A stretch of DNA of 64,000 bases, taken from assembly GCF_032062135.1 (NCBI RefSeq), contig NC_092862.1, forward strand, positions 97,545,835 through 97,609,834, written 5' to 3'. A program made the translations under genes and the position numbers. This document shows positions 1 through 10,942 of the stretch, piece after piece (the stretch's first letter is position 1; each line of letters opens with the position of its first letter). The notes beneath the pieces were generated by a model. It saw nothing but the letters and a program-made list of their open reading frames with translations, did no database searches and was not told where the DNA came from. This DNA comes from Pyxicephalus adspersus. Its lineage: Eukaryota > Chordata > Amphibia > Anura > Pyxicephalidae.

Positions 1-358
1 GCCATGGCCATCTTCAGATGGGGACTTCCCACAGAATAATGCATGTCACAAATAACGAGTCGAAAAGTTCAAATCATCTCTAACTGGTTTCTGGAACTTG
101 ACAATGAGTTTACAGAATTCAAATGGCCCCCAAACTTACCAGATCTCAATCCTATAGAGCACCTTAGGGATGTGGTAGAATGGGAGATTTGCATCACGGA
201 TAGACAGCCAAATAGTCCGTAGCAAATGTGTGATGCCATCATGTCGACATGGTCCAAAATCCCTAAGGAATTTTTCCAGCACCGTGTTGAATCTATGGCA
301 TGAGCAATTATGACAGTTCTAAAGGCAAAAACAGGTCCAGCCTGGTATTAGCAAGTTG
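1..358 (+). pseudogene. Tc1-like transposase, C-terminal remnant
   Basis: Reading in the plus direction gives the C-terminal half of a Tc1-type DD34E transposase: SSDGDFPQNNACHK from position 11, then after a stop and frame change ISNWFLELDNEF, WPPNLPDLNPIEHL and KAKTGPAWY. The NPIE glutamate that ends the catalytic triad is present. The second catalytic aspartate, normally in a QDNAPCH context, reads Asn (QNNACH), and a Pro is missing. Several in-frame stops (for example after DRQPNSP) and frameshifts show it is dead. The element continues beyond the left edge. I could not identify its right terminal repeat with certainty, so the end near 358 is approximate. Confidence 0.88.
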
Positions 359-1712
359 TATTCCATATATAAATATATATAAAAAGATATGGTTCAGGAA
401 ACATTTGCCAAATAATAACAAATAATTTTATTAAATCCTTTCCAGGTCTGGATCATCCGAATACTCCAATGGTAATCTATCTTTTCCAGTCTGTCTTCTC
501 GCCTGCTTTAATAAATTAGGCCCAATGTGAGCAAAATAGGCTGGATGATAAAACAAACAACACTTCTTGGTAAGTCCACACACTTCTTACAGCTTCATAG
601 CAATGAAGTCCTTCCTTGTGAACTGGCATGAAAGATGGTTAATCCAGAATTTGCCCCTGCCAGCAAAACACAGTGTCAAAGCAATAATTATTAGCAATAA
701 ATGCCACACAATACAATGTACTCCTGTATATTCTATGTGTATGTATGTCATATACCTAGTCTTCATTTTTGTATTTTTAATCAGAATTCTGATTGTATGT
801 TTTAATTTTTATCAGTAAATCTTTTAACTGTATTGTCTAATGCCCTTCTTGCTTGTTTTCTATGTTAAAACTGCCTGTGTATTTGAAAAGAGCTATGTTT
901 TATTCAGATATGGGGACCCCCCTAAAAATACACTGCCTATAGTAAAAAGAATAAAAGCCAGGAAATTAAAAAACTGCTAAGCAAGACTTATGTCCATGCA
1001 TACTTGAAATTAGTACAAAGAATACCATTCACTGTCAATATGACCTTGTGAAGTAGCAATTGTAACAAAAAGGATTTATTTTTAGCCAGTAAAAAAGTTG
1101 AAACATGAGCCAAAAAGAACAGCAGATGGCATATTTATTAAGGATTACAATCTATATTAAGTTGGTTGTTTGTATTGATAGTAACATACAGTGTTTTAAA
1201 TGCCTATATAAGAATATATGAAAAATATTTGAATTCATAGAAATGTTTATGCTCCCTAAATGGCAAAATCACAAGGCCTGAATAAGCATTTGGATTGGAA
1301 AGTTGGTCTTTATTATTTTAATATTAAATTATAATAATATTATATAATTTGGAGAGTTTTTACCCGGTTTTCTGGCAGGCAAATAACACAGCTCAACAAA
1401 AAAAACATTTTTTCAATTGCCAAGGATTTTCCAATACATTTAGTGTATTTCAGGTCTGCTGAATCCATAAACTTCATCAGTTTCATTGATTTGGCTCTAG
1501 TTCTTGTGATACAGGAATCAGAATAGATGATTTTACTAACTGTACAAATGTAAACACAGCATATTATTATCAATCTTTATTTACAATGATTTTTTGCATT
1601 TTATATATTAAATGTAGCATTATTTTCATGAAACTTTCATTTGCCTTCTTTTTATTCATACATTTTCTTTTTTTAAAGAAATGAGTTCTTCAACAAGTTG
1701 TTTAAATGACTT
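359..1712. other. No recognised gene
   Basis: AT-rich sequence between the Tc1 remnant and the next coding remnant. Short open frames here have no recognisable domains. I see no terminal repeats. Confidence 0.55.
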
Positions 1713-3421
1713 GTGAAACAAGCATATCTTGCATTTTTTGGTATTAAACTAGGGGACCAAGATAAGTATTGGCCTTCCCATATGGTATGCAAAACTTGTG
1801 TAGAGATTCTACATCAGTGGAAAAATGGAAAACTGAAAAAATTGAAGTTTAGTGTACCTATGGTATGGCGAGAGCCCAAAAATCATCATAATGATTGTTA
1901 TTTTTTTGCTGTGAATGTAAAAGGTTCAATCCTTACAAGAAAAACAAGTGGGAGTACTCTGATTTGGAATCAGCAAGACGACTTGTGCCGCATAGTGATG
2001 ATGTTCACATTAGGGATTAGCGAGCAAAATTTTAAAATTCAATCTCGCGGCGAATCGGCCTGTTCTCGCTTACCGAACATGTAAGCGAGACCAACCTGTG
2101 TAAATTCGGGCACCGAGATCGAATTTTTTGGTACCTGCAAGAGCAATCAGGGAAGCTGAGCTCTTGCAGCCCTGTAGTATGTGTTTTCTTAGATCGAGAT
2201 TCTCGGCTGTGCTCATCATGAATGAATGCAGCCGTGGGAATCGTCCTGTGATGATTTCCACAACTGCAATTATTGATGAGCACAGCCGCAGGACTAAATT
2301 GACAGGAGGAGTACCGTGGCTGCATTCATGCCCTCATTTAACCTCTAATTCATGAATGCAGTCGCGGTACTCCTCCTGTAATGATTTCCTTAATCTTCCG
2401 ATGGGTCTGCAAAATCAAATCGCTGAAATTTCGCGGACCCATTGGAAGTTTGAGGAAATTTTTAGAGAATGTCAGAGGCATTCTCGCTCATCCCTAGTTC
2501 CCATACCAGTGTTCAGTACACTCCCTGATATTTCTGTATCCGACATGGAGGATATACAGGGTTTGGAGTGTAATCCAGGAGTTAGCAGTGAAAGTGAATA
2601 TGAAGTAGATGACCTAAGCCTGTCAAAACAAGCATCTGAACCTTTAGCATCCAGGCTAAAAGAAAAGAACTTCAAGAACCACTTGAAGTTTGAAATCTGT
2701 TTTACTGCATAACGGCAACTGCTTTGCATCAGTTCCAGTTGGTCACTCAACAAAACTTAAAGAAGAATATTAAAATTTAAAAATGGTCTCACAAAAGCTT
2801 TGCTATCATTAATACCAATGGTCCATATGTGTTGATTTAAAAATGGTGAACTTTCTACTTGGACAGCAAAGTGGATACACAAAGTACCCATGTTTCATCT
2901 GCTTGTGGGATAGTAGAGCAAAGCAGGATCACTGGAAAAAAGTGACATGGCCTCCAAGGGAAAACATGAAAAAAGGTGCAGCGAACATCATTAATAAACC
3001 AATGGTTGACAAAGATAAAATCATTCTCCCTCCACTACACATGAATTTGGGATTAATAAAGCAATTTGTTTGAGCTCTGAACAAGGACAGTTATGGCCTC
3101 AGAAACATTTGTAGATTCTTCCCTGGATTGAGTACTGATATATGAATAAAAAGCAGGAATCTTTGATGGACCCCAGATTCAGAAACTGATAAATGATTCA
3201 AATTTCTCATGACTGACACTGAAGCTTTTTTCAAGAACTTCTAGGGTAACCGTAAAGCACAAAATTATGAAGAACTGGTACAAAACTTGCTCTGACTCTT
3301 CAAAAATTTGGGTGCTACTATGAGCATGAAGGTACACTATCTCCATTGCCATTTGCAAACATTTCCAGAAAACCTTGGCAATTTCAGTGAGGAACAAGGG
3401 GAGAGGTTCCATCAAGATATA
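1713..3421 (+). pseudogene. Decayed ORF of a multicopy animal protein family (transposon-like)
   Basis: Three collinear blocks in changing frames come from one protein. Block one, 1713-2010, reads FFGIKLGDQDKYWPSH, VCKTCVE, VPMVWREPKNHHNDC and then PHSDDV. Block two, 2497-2700, reads VPIPVFSTLPDISVSD and LASRLKEKN. Block three, 2700-3421, reads LHNGN, VPVGHSTKLKEEY, MVNFLLGQQSGYTKYPC, LPPLHMNLGLIKQF and EEQGERFHQDI. Proteins with these motifs are, to my knowledge, annotated as uncharacterised and present in many copies in diverse animal genomes, which suggests a mobile origin. I cannot name the superfamily. Defects: no ATG at the first block, a CYFC-type motif that reads CYFF, internal stops, frame changes, an apparent deletion near 2690, an inserted MITE (2011-2496) and an abrupt end at 3421 where a foldback element starts. 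Confidence 0.7.
2011..2496. mobile_element. hAT-like nonautonomous element inserted in the ORF remnant
   Basis: The element begins TAGGGATTAGCGAG and ends with the inverse, CTCGCTCATCCCTA. It is flanked by GTTCACAT (2003-2010) and GTTCCCAT (2497-2504), an 8-bp target duplication with one mismatch, the size typical of hAT transposons. The surrounding coding remnant reads PHSDDV before it and VPIPVF after it, so removing the element and one duplication restores continuity. Internally it has further inverted segments, such as GAATGCAGCCGTGG against repeats of CATTCATGAATTAG type. It encodes nothing recognisable. A truncated second copy lies at 16462-16838. Confidence 0.85.
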
Positions 3422-3602
3422 GAAGGCGGCGCCGATTGATTTGATGAATGCCGATCGGCGCCGCCTTCATGGGCGGGCACAAGTGCCGCACACTGGATCT
3501 CAGGGGAAATCAAATCAATTTTTTTTTTTCTTGTTTTCCCTTGTGGGAAAACCTGGTGCGTCTTATAGTCCGGAGCGTCTAATGGTCCGAAAAATACGGT
3601 AC
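3422..3602 (-). mobile_element. GC-rich foldback element with CCGTATTTTTCGGAC end
   Basis: The left part is a perfect 15-bp inverted repeat: GAAGGCGGCGCCGAT at 3422-3436 and its reverse complement at 3454-3468, separated by 17 bp. On the minus strand the other end reads CCGTATTTTTCGGACCATTA and then GACGCTCCGGACTATAAGAC. I know this terminal motif as a repeat found in several vertebrate genomes, but I cannot give its superfamily. It begins exactly where the ORF remnant stops (3421/3422). Target duplications are not clear. Confidence 0.6.
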
Positions 3603-5741
3603 TTAATTTTGCTTAATTTTCATGTTTCTTTAGTTTTCTATGAGGGTATTATTGAGGTCACTATTTCAAAAACTAGAGCCAATCTAGCACAACCAATACC
3701 ATATTTGGAATCTGTGCATCAAACATAACGTAAAATGACTTTAGTCTGTTTGGCAAGAAAATATTTGTTGACCAGTGTATTAAACTGCCATTAAATTGGA
3801 AAGGTAAGTTGGTGGATAGATGATAATTTGTGCTGCAATTATTTATTTTGATAAAAAAATATATTTATGTTTATTTAGGGCTATGCATTATCTGCATCTT
3901 TAAAATGCTAGTAATACAGTAAAGTAAGACTATTCAGTAAGTAAAAATACTGAGCTAGTTAGACATAAAATGTCATACTCAATTTGGATATCATATCAGA
4001 ATTCCTTACCTATGCATATATATGGGATTTATTGTTAATTGATGAGTATTTTCTTTGCAGTATGCATATTCAACATGCTTATGCAACATTCCTATGCCCA
4101 TTAGAACCTAGAAATACACAATAAAAGAATGCAATTATTAACTTAAAATATTTATAACTTTGTCTAGTCCTCTAGGTTTAAAATATGTGTTCCTAATTAT
4201 GGGAAATAGGTTAGGGAGAAGTTACAGCTATGAATTGAGCATATGAAGAAATGGCCACAAGGAATGTTATCAACAGTTTTCTAAATTGTTCTAGATAAAG
4301 CAACATTGAAACATTTTCAAAACTGAAAAGCATCCTCAAACCCCCCATAATACATACATAAACACAGCAGTGAGCAAGAACTGTCAAAAATGTAAACAAA
4401 TCAATGACAGACAGTAGTGGGAAGTTTGGCAAAATGCCTACAAGAATTAATTTTTGTTAAAAGGGACACAACCAGCTTGGCCACTTTTCCCACAGTACAT
4501 CACATTTATTGATATTTTGTTAAAAAAATAGTAATTCAAGACAACATTATTGTGTTTTTATTAATATTTTAACTTTATTAAATCATTAAAATGGTCTAAT
4601 AAAGATCCTTTATGACTAAGATGTCAAAATAGGAGCTGATTTACCTGTGTTGTTTTTTTTCTATACCACAAGTAAGTAGTCACTTCCCTTCCCCCAGCCA
4701 GTAACTGTGCATTGAAGAAAGAACACTTGATATGCTCATAATGGTGCTCTTTTTCCTGTTAGTCATGTTTACAAACTTTATTCAAGGCTTTATATCTGAT
4801 TAGACTTCAGCTTTAAATTTGGAGATAACTAGGTGTGTGTCCTGTGTACAGTCACAGGAAGCGTAGAGATGTCTTTAATGTCTAAGCTGTAACAGGCACT
4901 ATATATTTGGGTCCTCCTAGCATTGCAACAGCAATATATTAGTAAACAACAGGGAAATAGCTAAAATGGGAAGAGCTTTTTATAGTAGTTAAAGTTGTTT
5001 ATGAACACACTGGTAAATAAAATGAATACTGTAGTCATTCTTATAAATTAGTTGAACCTTTACAAAAAGTCACTATTCTTTTTTGATATTCTAGTAGTCA
5101 TCCCATCATTACTATGGTACTGTAAATTATGTAATTGAGTTCTTGCCAAGTTATTCACTATGGAATAATCAGTGTCACAATTTTCACACATCATTATTGC
5201 AAAAACCTTGACCTCAGACCTTTTTTTGCTGAACGCATCAGTATATTGCTTCTGCTGTGCACTTTTATTGATTACTAGTGTTACTTTACCCGGAAGAAGA
5301 CAAACTCTCCCTCCTAATCTATAGTTCTGAGTGATTATGTCTTTATTGCACACACATAATTTAGTAGTATTTTCTATAAATGCTGGAGAAGGAGCTCAGT
5401 ACCCGCAGATTAGGAGATGAAAATTGCCTTTACTAAGTGACACTGAAATTCAGAAGTGACAGAAGAAAGCAAACAATGTGCTCCAGGGTATAATTAACTC
5501 TGATTGATTTATTTAATAACTTCCTGCCATGCTTTAAACTTTGTCTCCTCCTCAGATACTTGTAATTCTTTATATAGCACATAAGCCGTTCTGGGTTTTA
5601 AAACAATTCCAAACTGCATTTTTTCAGGAACAGAAGGAATTGAAAGGTGTCATTTAAGGTCCATTGCAATCACCCTATGTGCACTTTCTGTAATTTATCT
5701 TTTTCAAAATTACTGTGTTTGTGAGGGTGGCCCCATCCAAA
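3603..5741. other. No recognised gene
   Basis: AT-rich unique-looking sequence. No coding similarity, terminal repeats or RNA gene recognised. Confidence 0.55.
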
Positions 5742-5965
5742 GGGCCTGATTTATTAAAGATCTCAAAGGCTGAAAAGGATACACTTTCATCAGTGAAGCT
5801 GGGTAATCCAACAAACCTGGAATGGATTTCTTCAAAGTAATTTGCCGTTTGCTAGCAAATGTTTTGAATCCTGGACCACATCCATTCCAGGTTTGCTGGA
5901 TCACCCAGCTTCACTGATGAAAGTTTATTTTCTCCAGCCTTGGAGGGCATTCATAAATCAGGCCC
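5742..5965. mobile_element. Foldback MITE, GGGCCTGATTTATTA family (copy 1)
   Basis: The two halves are near-perfect inverted copies of each other. The left arm reads GGGCCTGATTTATTAAAG, CATCAGTGAAGCTGGGTAA and AACCTGGAATGGATTTC. The right arm is the reverse complement and ends ATAAATCAGGCCC. A short centre around TTTGCCGTTTGCTAGCAAA separates the arms, so most of the 224 bp could pair in a hairpin. It has no coding capacity. Confidence 0.88.
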
Positions 5966-6366
5966 ATTACGTGTCAGCATAAAGCCTGGTGTATTGCCTT
6001 GCTGATGGACCTGTGCTTACAATGTTTATTTTAAAGATATGTAGTAAAAAAATATAGGTATATAAAAGCAAACCTGTGCTTTGGTATTGGTGAACTTCAT
6101 GGTCAAAACCTTATTGACCTACTAATTAACATTTGATATTTTATGGTGAGCTGCTTTCCAGTTACAGGTGGTGGCATGTAGCAATTATCTGATGTGATAT
6201 TTTAGGCTTTGTAGACGATGGTGGAGAGAAATGAACCGCTGGGGAAGAGAGGGGAGATGTAGCAGTAGTCTTCTAGTTAGCTACCATAATCAGCACCTAA
6301 AATCTGCTTAAAGAAACCTCCAACACTTTTTTCTTCCATTCACCAAGAATTATGTCTCTACCTCCC

Positions 6367-6410
6367 CTGAGAGGGTCAAATGCGACGAAACGCGATGGGC
6401 ACAGAGGCAA
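6367..6410 (+). repeat. Repeat fragment with GAAACGCG motif
   Basis: Contains ATGCGACGAAACGCGATGGG next to CCTGAGAGGGTC. Related reverse-oriented motifs (CGTGTTTC followed by CTTCTTCAGG) occur at about 8655-8690 and 12003-12037. I recognise the motif as part of a dispersed vertebrate repeat but cannot classify it. Confidence 0.45.
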
Positions 6411-6461
6411 TCTTATCTGCATCAATTGGCTATTTTCATTACGTTTATATATAATCCTCTA

Positions 6462-6900
6462 GTTATTGTTATTATTAAACAGGATTTATATAGTGCCAAC
6501 ATATTACACAGTGCTGTACATTTATAGTTGAACTCTGTATAGTATTACTGCTAACTTTAACAAAATACAGGTTGACATTCAAAAGTCCGGCCATCGATAG
6601 TCCCGTTCCTTCAGATTTCCAGCATGGATCTCGGAGCATATTTTCAAATTTACACTGTTTTCTGGAGACACCATTTATGTTTTGATGACGCTGTACTCCC
6701 GAATCAGCTGTTGGGTCTTGCTTACACGTGCTTTGCTGCTCATTCCTTCTCATTTTTTTGCTGCTGTATAGCCCCATTATGGATTCAGCAACCATTTAAA
6801 GGACTGTACAGGTAGTCATTTTCTGTTAAGTATATACAGCATATATAACCATAAAATATCCGGCACTCCTCAGGTCTGGAGGCTGTTCTGTTCACAAATT
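6462..6900. repeat. Dispersed repeat(s) with TATAGTGCCAACATATTAC
   Basis: TATTGTTATTATTAAACAGG leads into ATTTATATAGTGCCAACA and a CAGTGCTGTACA tail at 6462-6523, a pattern I associate with a very common frog repeat. The following stretch begins ACAGGTTGACATTCAAAAGTC near 6568 and has a CCGGC-containing partner near 6860 in inverse orientation, suggesting a second, decayed element with terminal repeats. Its borders are uncertain. Confidence 0.45.
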
Positions 6901-7052
6901 TATGACTAAAAACATTTTTTTTTTTACAAAGCCCCTTCTGTCTACTTGTATTGTATCTTTGCGAATCACACATAAAACACTAATTAAGGACCTGAGCAAG
7001 GTGGTTTTTTGTTATAGGAGAAATCTAAATCTTTAGATGGAAAGTTCTTTAG

Positions 7053-7115
7053 CAGCCATTCTGAACCAGGGTTCAATGGAAACCCCCAGAGGTTGCTAAG
7101 GGTTCCTTCAGCCAT
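7053..7115 (+). repeat. Fragment of CAGTGTTTCTCAACC hAT-like MITE
   Basis: CAGCCATTCTGAACCAGGGT followed by CAGAGGTTGCTAAGGGTTCC matches the left end of the better-preserved copy at 22739-22994. The rest of the element is missing. Confidence 0.6.
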
Positions 7116-8151
7116 GTTTTTGTTGGAGAGATTTGGAGGGGAAAGAATCATTAAGGCAGAGATATTAAACATTCAATCTAGAAATATATTGATTTAATGA
7201 TATTAGCTGATATTAACTCTGAATTGGGCCAATTCTTGATGTGTAAATAATGTAAAATTTGAATTATGGATCAAAAAGATTTACTGAATTTGAAGTTCTT
7301 AACAGCTCCCACCAGCTCATTCAGTGATTTGAGTATGTGTGTGTTCAGCTGCTACATTTTACTCTTTAGTTATGCAAATGTTGAAAATATCCAGTTTAAT
7401 TACAGCTGGAAAATGACAAGCATGATGGTATGTAAATTATTTAAAGGCTGTATATTTTTTTAGTAGATGGTACAGTGATACCACCCAGTGTCAATGTTAC
7501 TATTAATTCTTTATATAAAAGAGTAGATCTATTTATAAATCACCCAACTTCTATCCAAAATGTACACTTTTTTCACACTGAATTCATTTAGAAAATGTAT
7601 AAGTCAACTCATGATTCATAATACATATATATATATATCTAGTAGGCAATAATATTTAAAATCTTTTCTTTGAAAACAAAAGGTAAAACATGTGAAGAAA
7701 TATGTAAAAATTAGTTCATAAACTCAATTTATTAGTGCATAATTGTTCCATTTAATATCTTTAAACATCAGTCTTGTGTTGTATACAATCTGTTGAATGG
7801 AAAATTTTGGATTACACAAACTGCAACTGCAACATCGCCACCTTGTGTTTATTTTACATTATTTCAACCAGGCTTTGCACTTGCTATTTTTTAAATTGTA
7901 TCCTCAACAGGAAGAGTTATAAAGGAAGAAACAGCAAACAGAAAGTAGATTTTTGCACATAAATTTAAGAAACAGGGCAGGGAATCACATTTTTTTTTAT
8001 TTTAGTTAACATCATTACAGCAAAATATATCTGGCAACAGCAATGCAACAATTTACTATCCTTAGGTTAACAATGTTCTCCTAGCTCCACAGAATACATT
8101 AGATACAGCATTATTTGTAATGAATAGTAGCACAATATTATCTGTATCAAT
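7116..8151. other. No recognised gene
   Basis: AT-rich, with a short TA run near 7624. Nothing else was recognised. Confidence 0.55.
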
Positions 8152-8344
8152 GAGCCTGATTTAATAAAGTTCTCCAAGGCTGGAGAGGATACAGTTTCAT
8201 CAGTGAAGCTGGGTGATCCAGCGAATTTGGAATGGATGTGTCCAGGATTGAAAACATTTACTTAAGAAATCCATTCCAGTTTTACTGGTTTACCCAGCTT
8301 CACTGATGAAAGTGAGCCTTGGAGAGCTTTGATACATCAGGCCC
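8152..8344. mobile_element. Foldback MITE, GGGCCTGATTTATTA family (copy 2)
   Basis: The arms match copy 1 (GAGCCTGATTTAATAAAG on the left, ATCAGGCCC on the right). It is flanked on both sides by AAT (8149-8151 and 8345-8347), consistent with a 3-bp target duplication. Confidence 0.88.
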
Positions 8345-8639
8345 AATGTGCTAGTAAGTTAAAAAATAAACTTTTTGTCTTTTTTCTACCTGGTGATGTT
8401 GCCAGTAACACATCTCCTGTCCTAATGTGATAGGTATGTCTGCAATATTGTCATCCTAGACCACCCAATAATAATTAAAGAGAGAAAAAATAGAGGGACC
8501 TTGTTGGCATTAATATTAGAACGTTTCCAATGACTAACAATTTATAGTTAAAACAATTCTTTTAATGTGAATTATTAAAAAACACTTAACTACATGAAAT
8601 ATCTCTGAGCATTATTACAAAACATTTGTGGTTAAAAGA

Positions 8640-8695
8640 CACATAACCTTTACGTGTTTCATGGGACTAGCCCACTTCTTCAGGAGGAATTGGTT
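8640..8695 (-). repeat. Repeat fragment, CGTGTTTC...CTTCTTCAGG motif
   Basis: ACGTGTTTCATGGGACTAGC is followed by CCACTTCTTCAGGAGGAA. In the reverse direction this reads CCTGAAGAAG, then a short stem-loop, then GAAACACG. The same arrangement recurs at about 12003-12037, so this is part of a dispersed repeat whose full extent is unclear. Confidence 0.5.
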
Positions 8696-9582
8696 CTACA
8701 ATTGAAAAATATTTGCATTACAATCAAATATAATATATGTACAAATATATTCGATATTCACCAGTTTTTGCAACTTTCCCTCATATTTATATATATAGGG
8801 TATGAAACAGAAGGGGTAAGGCAACAAAGGACAAGGCATCACCATCCACCCTGGTATTTTTGTATTTGTTCAAATAGGCAGGTATCTGCTTTATTCAGTA
8901 TCTGCATTCAAAAGAGGCACTTATTTTACTGTCCAAGATGAAGCTTATGCTTTTTTACACCAAAACCTTTTCAGTGGTGAAACATCCCAAAATCATATCA
9001 AACAACATAAATATCTTTTATCACCATCAATAGTGCCAGTGCACTTAAATTAAATAAACCAACCACAATATATTTCAAATAGTGGTACTTACAAAATCAC
9101 AAGTGATATACATATACCAGTGCCTTATTTTGTACCTCGGAGGAGGATGAATAAGTGGAACGTGCATGTATAAATGATACATATCGATGACTACAACCCT
9201 AAAATTCTCATGTGTAAACAAAATATCTATCCTATCATGTGCAGTATCCTATAAAGTAAATAATAAATAAATGCATATAGTTTTCTCAAGGTTATCCACC
9301 ACAGACAAACGCATGCTAAACAGCTTTTCCTATACACCTACAAAACAGCCCAGGGTTACCCCATAAACGAGTGTCCAAACATCCAACTTTTGCTTGCATT
9401 CTGTATTACATTCAGGGTTTTTTAAGACTATAAAAGCAATAGCCAATATTAATATGACTATACCCACATTTCAAAGATATATTTGTTTATTAATACTATA
9501 CCAATGCTCTCCAAATAAATAAAATCAGTTCAAATTCCCAATGTATACTGAGCCCAAACTTTTCCATAACTACTTACAGTTT

Positions 9583-9674
9583 ACCACAGAGACCGCATCG
9601 CACAGTGATTGATATATTCATATCCAGCATAGAAAACCGACATCAATCAACCTGTGCAATGCGGTCTCTTTGGT
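9583..9674. repeat. Imperfect hairpin with AGAGACCGCAT arms
   Basis: Left arm 9583-9613 (ACCACAGAGACCGCATCGCA...) and right arm 9642-9674 (ATCAATCAACCTGTGCAATG...) are inverse complements with a few mismatches, around a 28-bp loop. It could be a short foldback element. No target duplication was identified. Confidence 0.6.
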
Positions 9675-10155
9675 ATTTTTATGAACTTGCAGTAAATCTA
9701 CTTAACTTAAATGCAACAACTGCATCAAAGGCCTAGTAAACTGCAAAATAGTACATTTAATTCTTCAGTTTAGATATATTTTAATTACAAGTCATAAAAA
9801 TTTTCACTGATGAATATTTTAAAGCAAAGGTAATTTTAACTACTGTTATTGTTTTTGCACATATTTGTAACTTTAAGATACCAAACTTGTGATTCCTGAA
9901 AATTGAGAATACCTTCAAGATGGGGACAAACTGCGATCCCCAATAGAATTATCCAATAATCTGCTTGATAAATCCCTTTATGTGGTAGTATGTGTCACAG
10001 ATCAGCAGCAAAACTGATCTGAAACTTGTTGTTCTCCTGCATATTACCTGACTCCAGCCTGCAGTATTCTGAAGTTTTCTGAAAATTCTGAACATGGTGG
10101 TTACCTAGACTCTGTCCTACAGTTTACACCACTTCCAAGTGTGCAGTTAACACAG

Positions 10156-10336
10156 AGGGTCTGATTTATGAAAGCTCTCTAAGTTTCCTACTGGAAAAGA
10201 TTTCTTAAGTCATTTGCTATTTGTTAGAAAATATTTTCAATCCTGAACCACATCCATTCCAGGTTTGCTGGATCACCCAGCTTCTCCGATGAAAGTGTAT
10301 CCTCTCCAGCCTTGGAGAGCTTTAATAAATCAGGCC
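10156..10336. mobile_element. Foldback MITE (copy 3), left arm deleted
   Basis: The left end GGGTCTGATTTATGAAAGCT runs only about 30 bp before jumping to the centre of the element (TTTCTTAAGTCATTTGC). The right arm is complete, from CATTCCAGGTTTGC through CTTTAATAAATCAGGCC. Confidence 0.8.
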
Positions 10337-10733
10337 AAGAGCATCCACTTCCCGCTATATCTATGACAACAGCTTTACCAATATTGTGCAATAACAAGTT
10401 CCAATAACAATGGCTTCCCTGCACTTTCTGAACTTCATCTATTGTTTACATACGCAAATTAGACTGCCATGTGACATCTAAAAACTGCAGAGGGAAATCG
10501 GATATACAATGTCACCTTCATGCTCTCTGCCATCCATTTTAAAGAACATTCCTGTTTCTGGGGCTCCCAGAAGGAGTGTAAAAGCCCAGTAACATGGTGG
10601 AGGGGAGGGGGATTGACACTTTTGCCCCCCGTAGAAGCCACTCAGCCACCCTGGCCCTGTAGAACAATCCTAAAACAAACGTACAATTTCTTTTAGTGTC
10701 TAAGGCTTGCTTAAACTCTATCAATTCCGTAAT
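10337..10733. other. No recognised gene
   Basis: Slightly GC-richer stretch with short open frames on the minus strand. No family recognised. Confidence 0.5.
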
Positions 10734-10942
10734 GGGCCTGATTTATCAAAGCTTTCCAAGACTGAAGAAGACAGACTATCATGAAAGAACCTGAGTGATC
10801 CGGCAAACCTGGAATCAATTTCCAAAAATCATTTGCTAATATATGCCAAATGTTTTTATTCCTGGACCAGATCCATTCCAGGTTTGCAGGATCATGATAG
10901 TCTTTCTTCCCCCGTCTTGGATAGCTTTATTACATCAGGCCC
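10734..10942. mobile_element. Foldback MITE, variant subfamily (copy 4)
   Basis: The outer ends match the GGGCCTGATTTAT family. The middle of each arm differs, reading AGACTATCATGAAAG and its inverse instead of TACACTTTCATCAGTGAAG. It shares this variant with the copies at 33280 and 48158, so at least two subfamilies exist in the window. The flanks are AAT and AGT. Confidence 0.85.

Noticed and set aside
2032..2355. Overlapping open frames on both strands
   Set aside because: Produced by the inverted-repeat interior of the hAT-like MITE.
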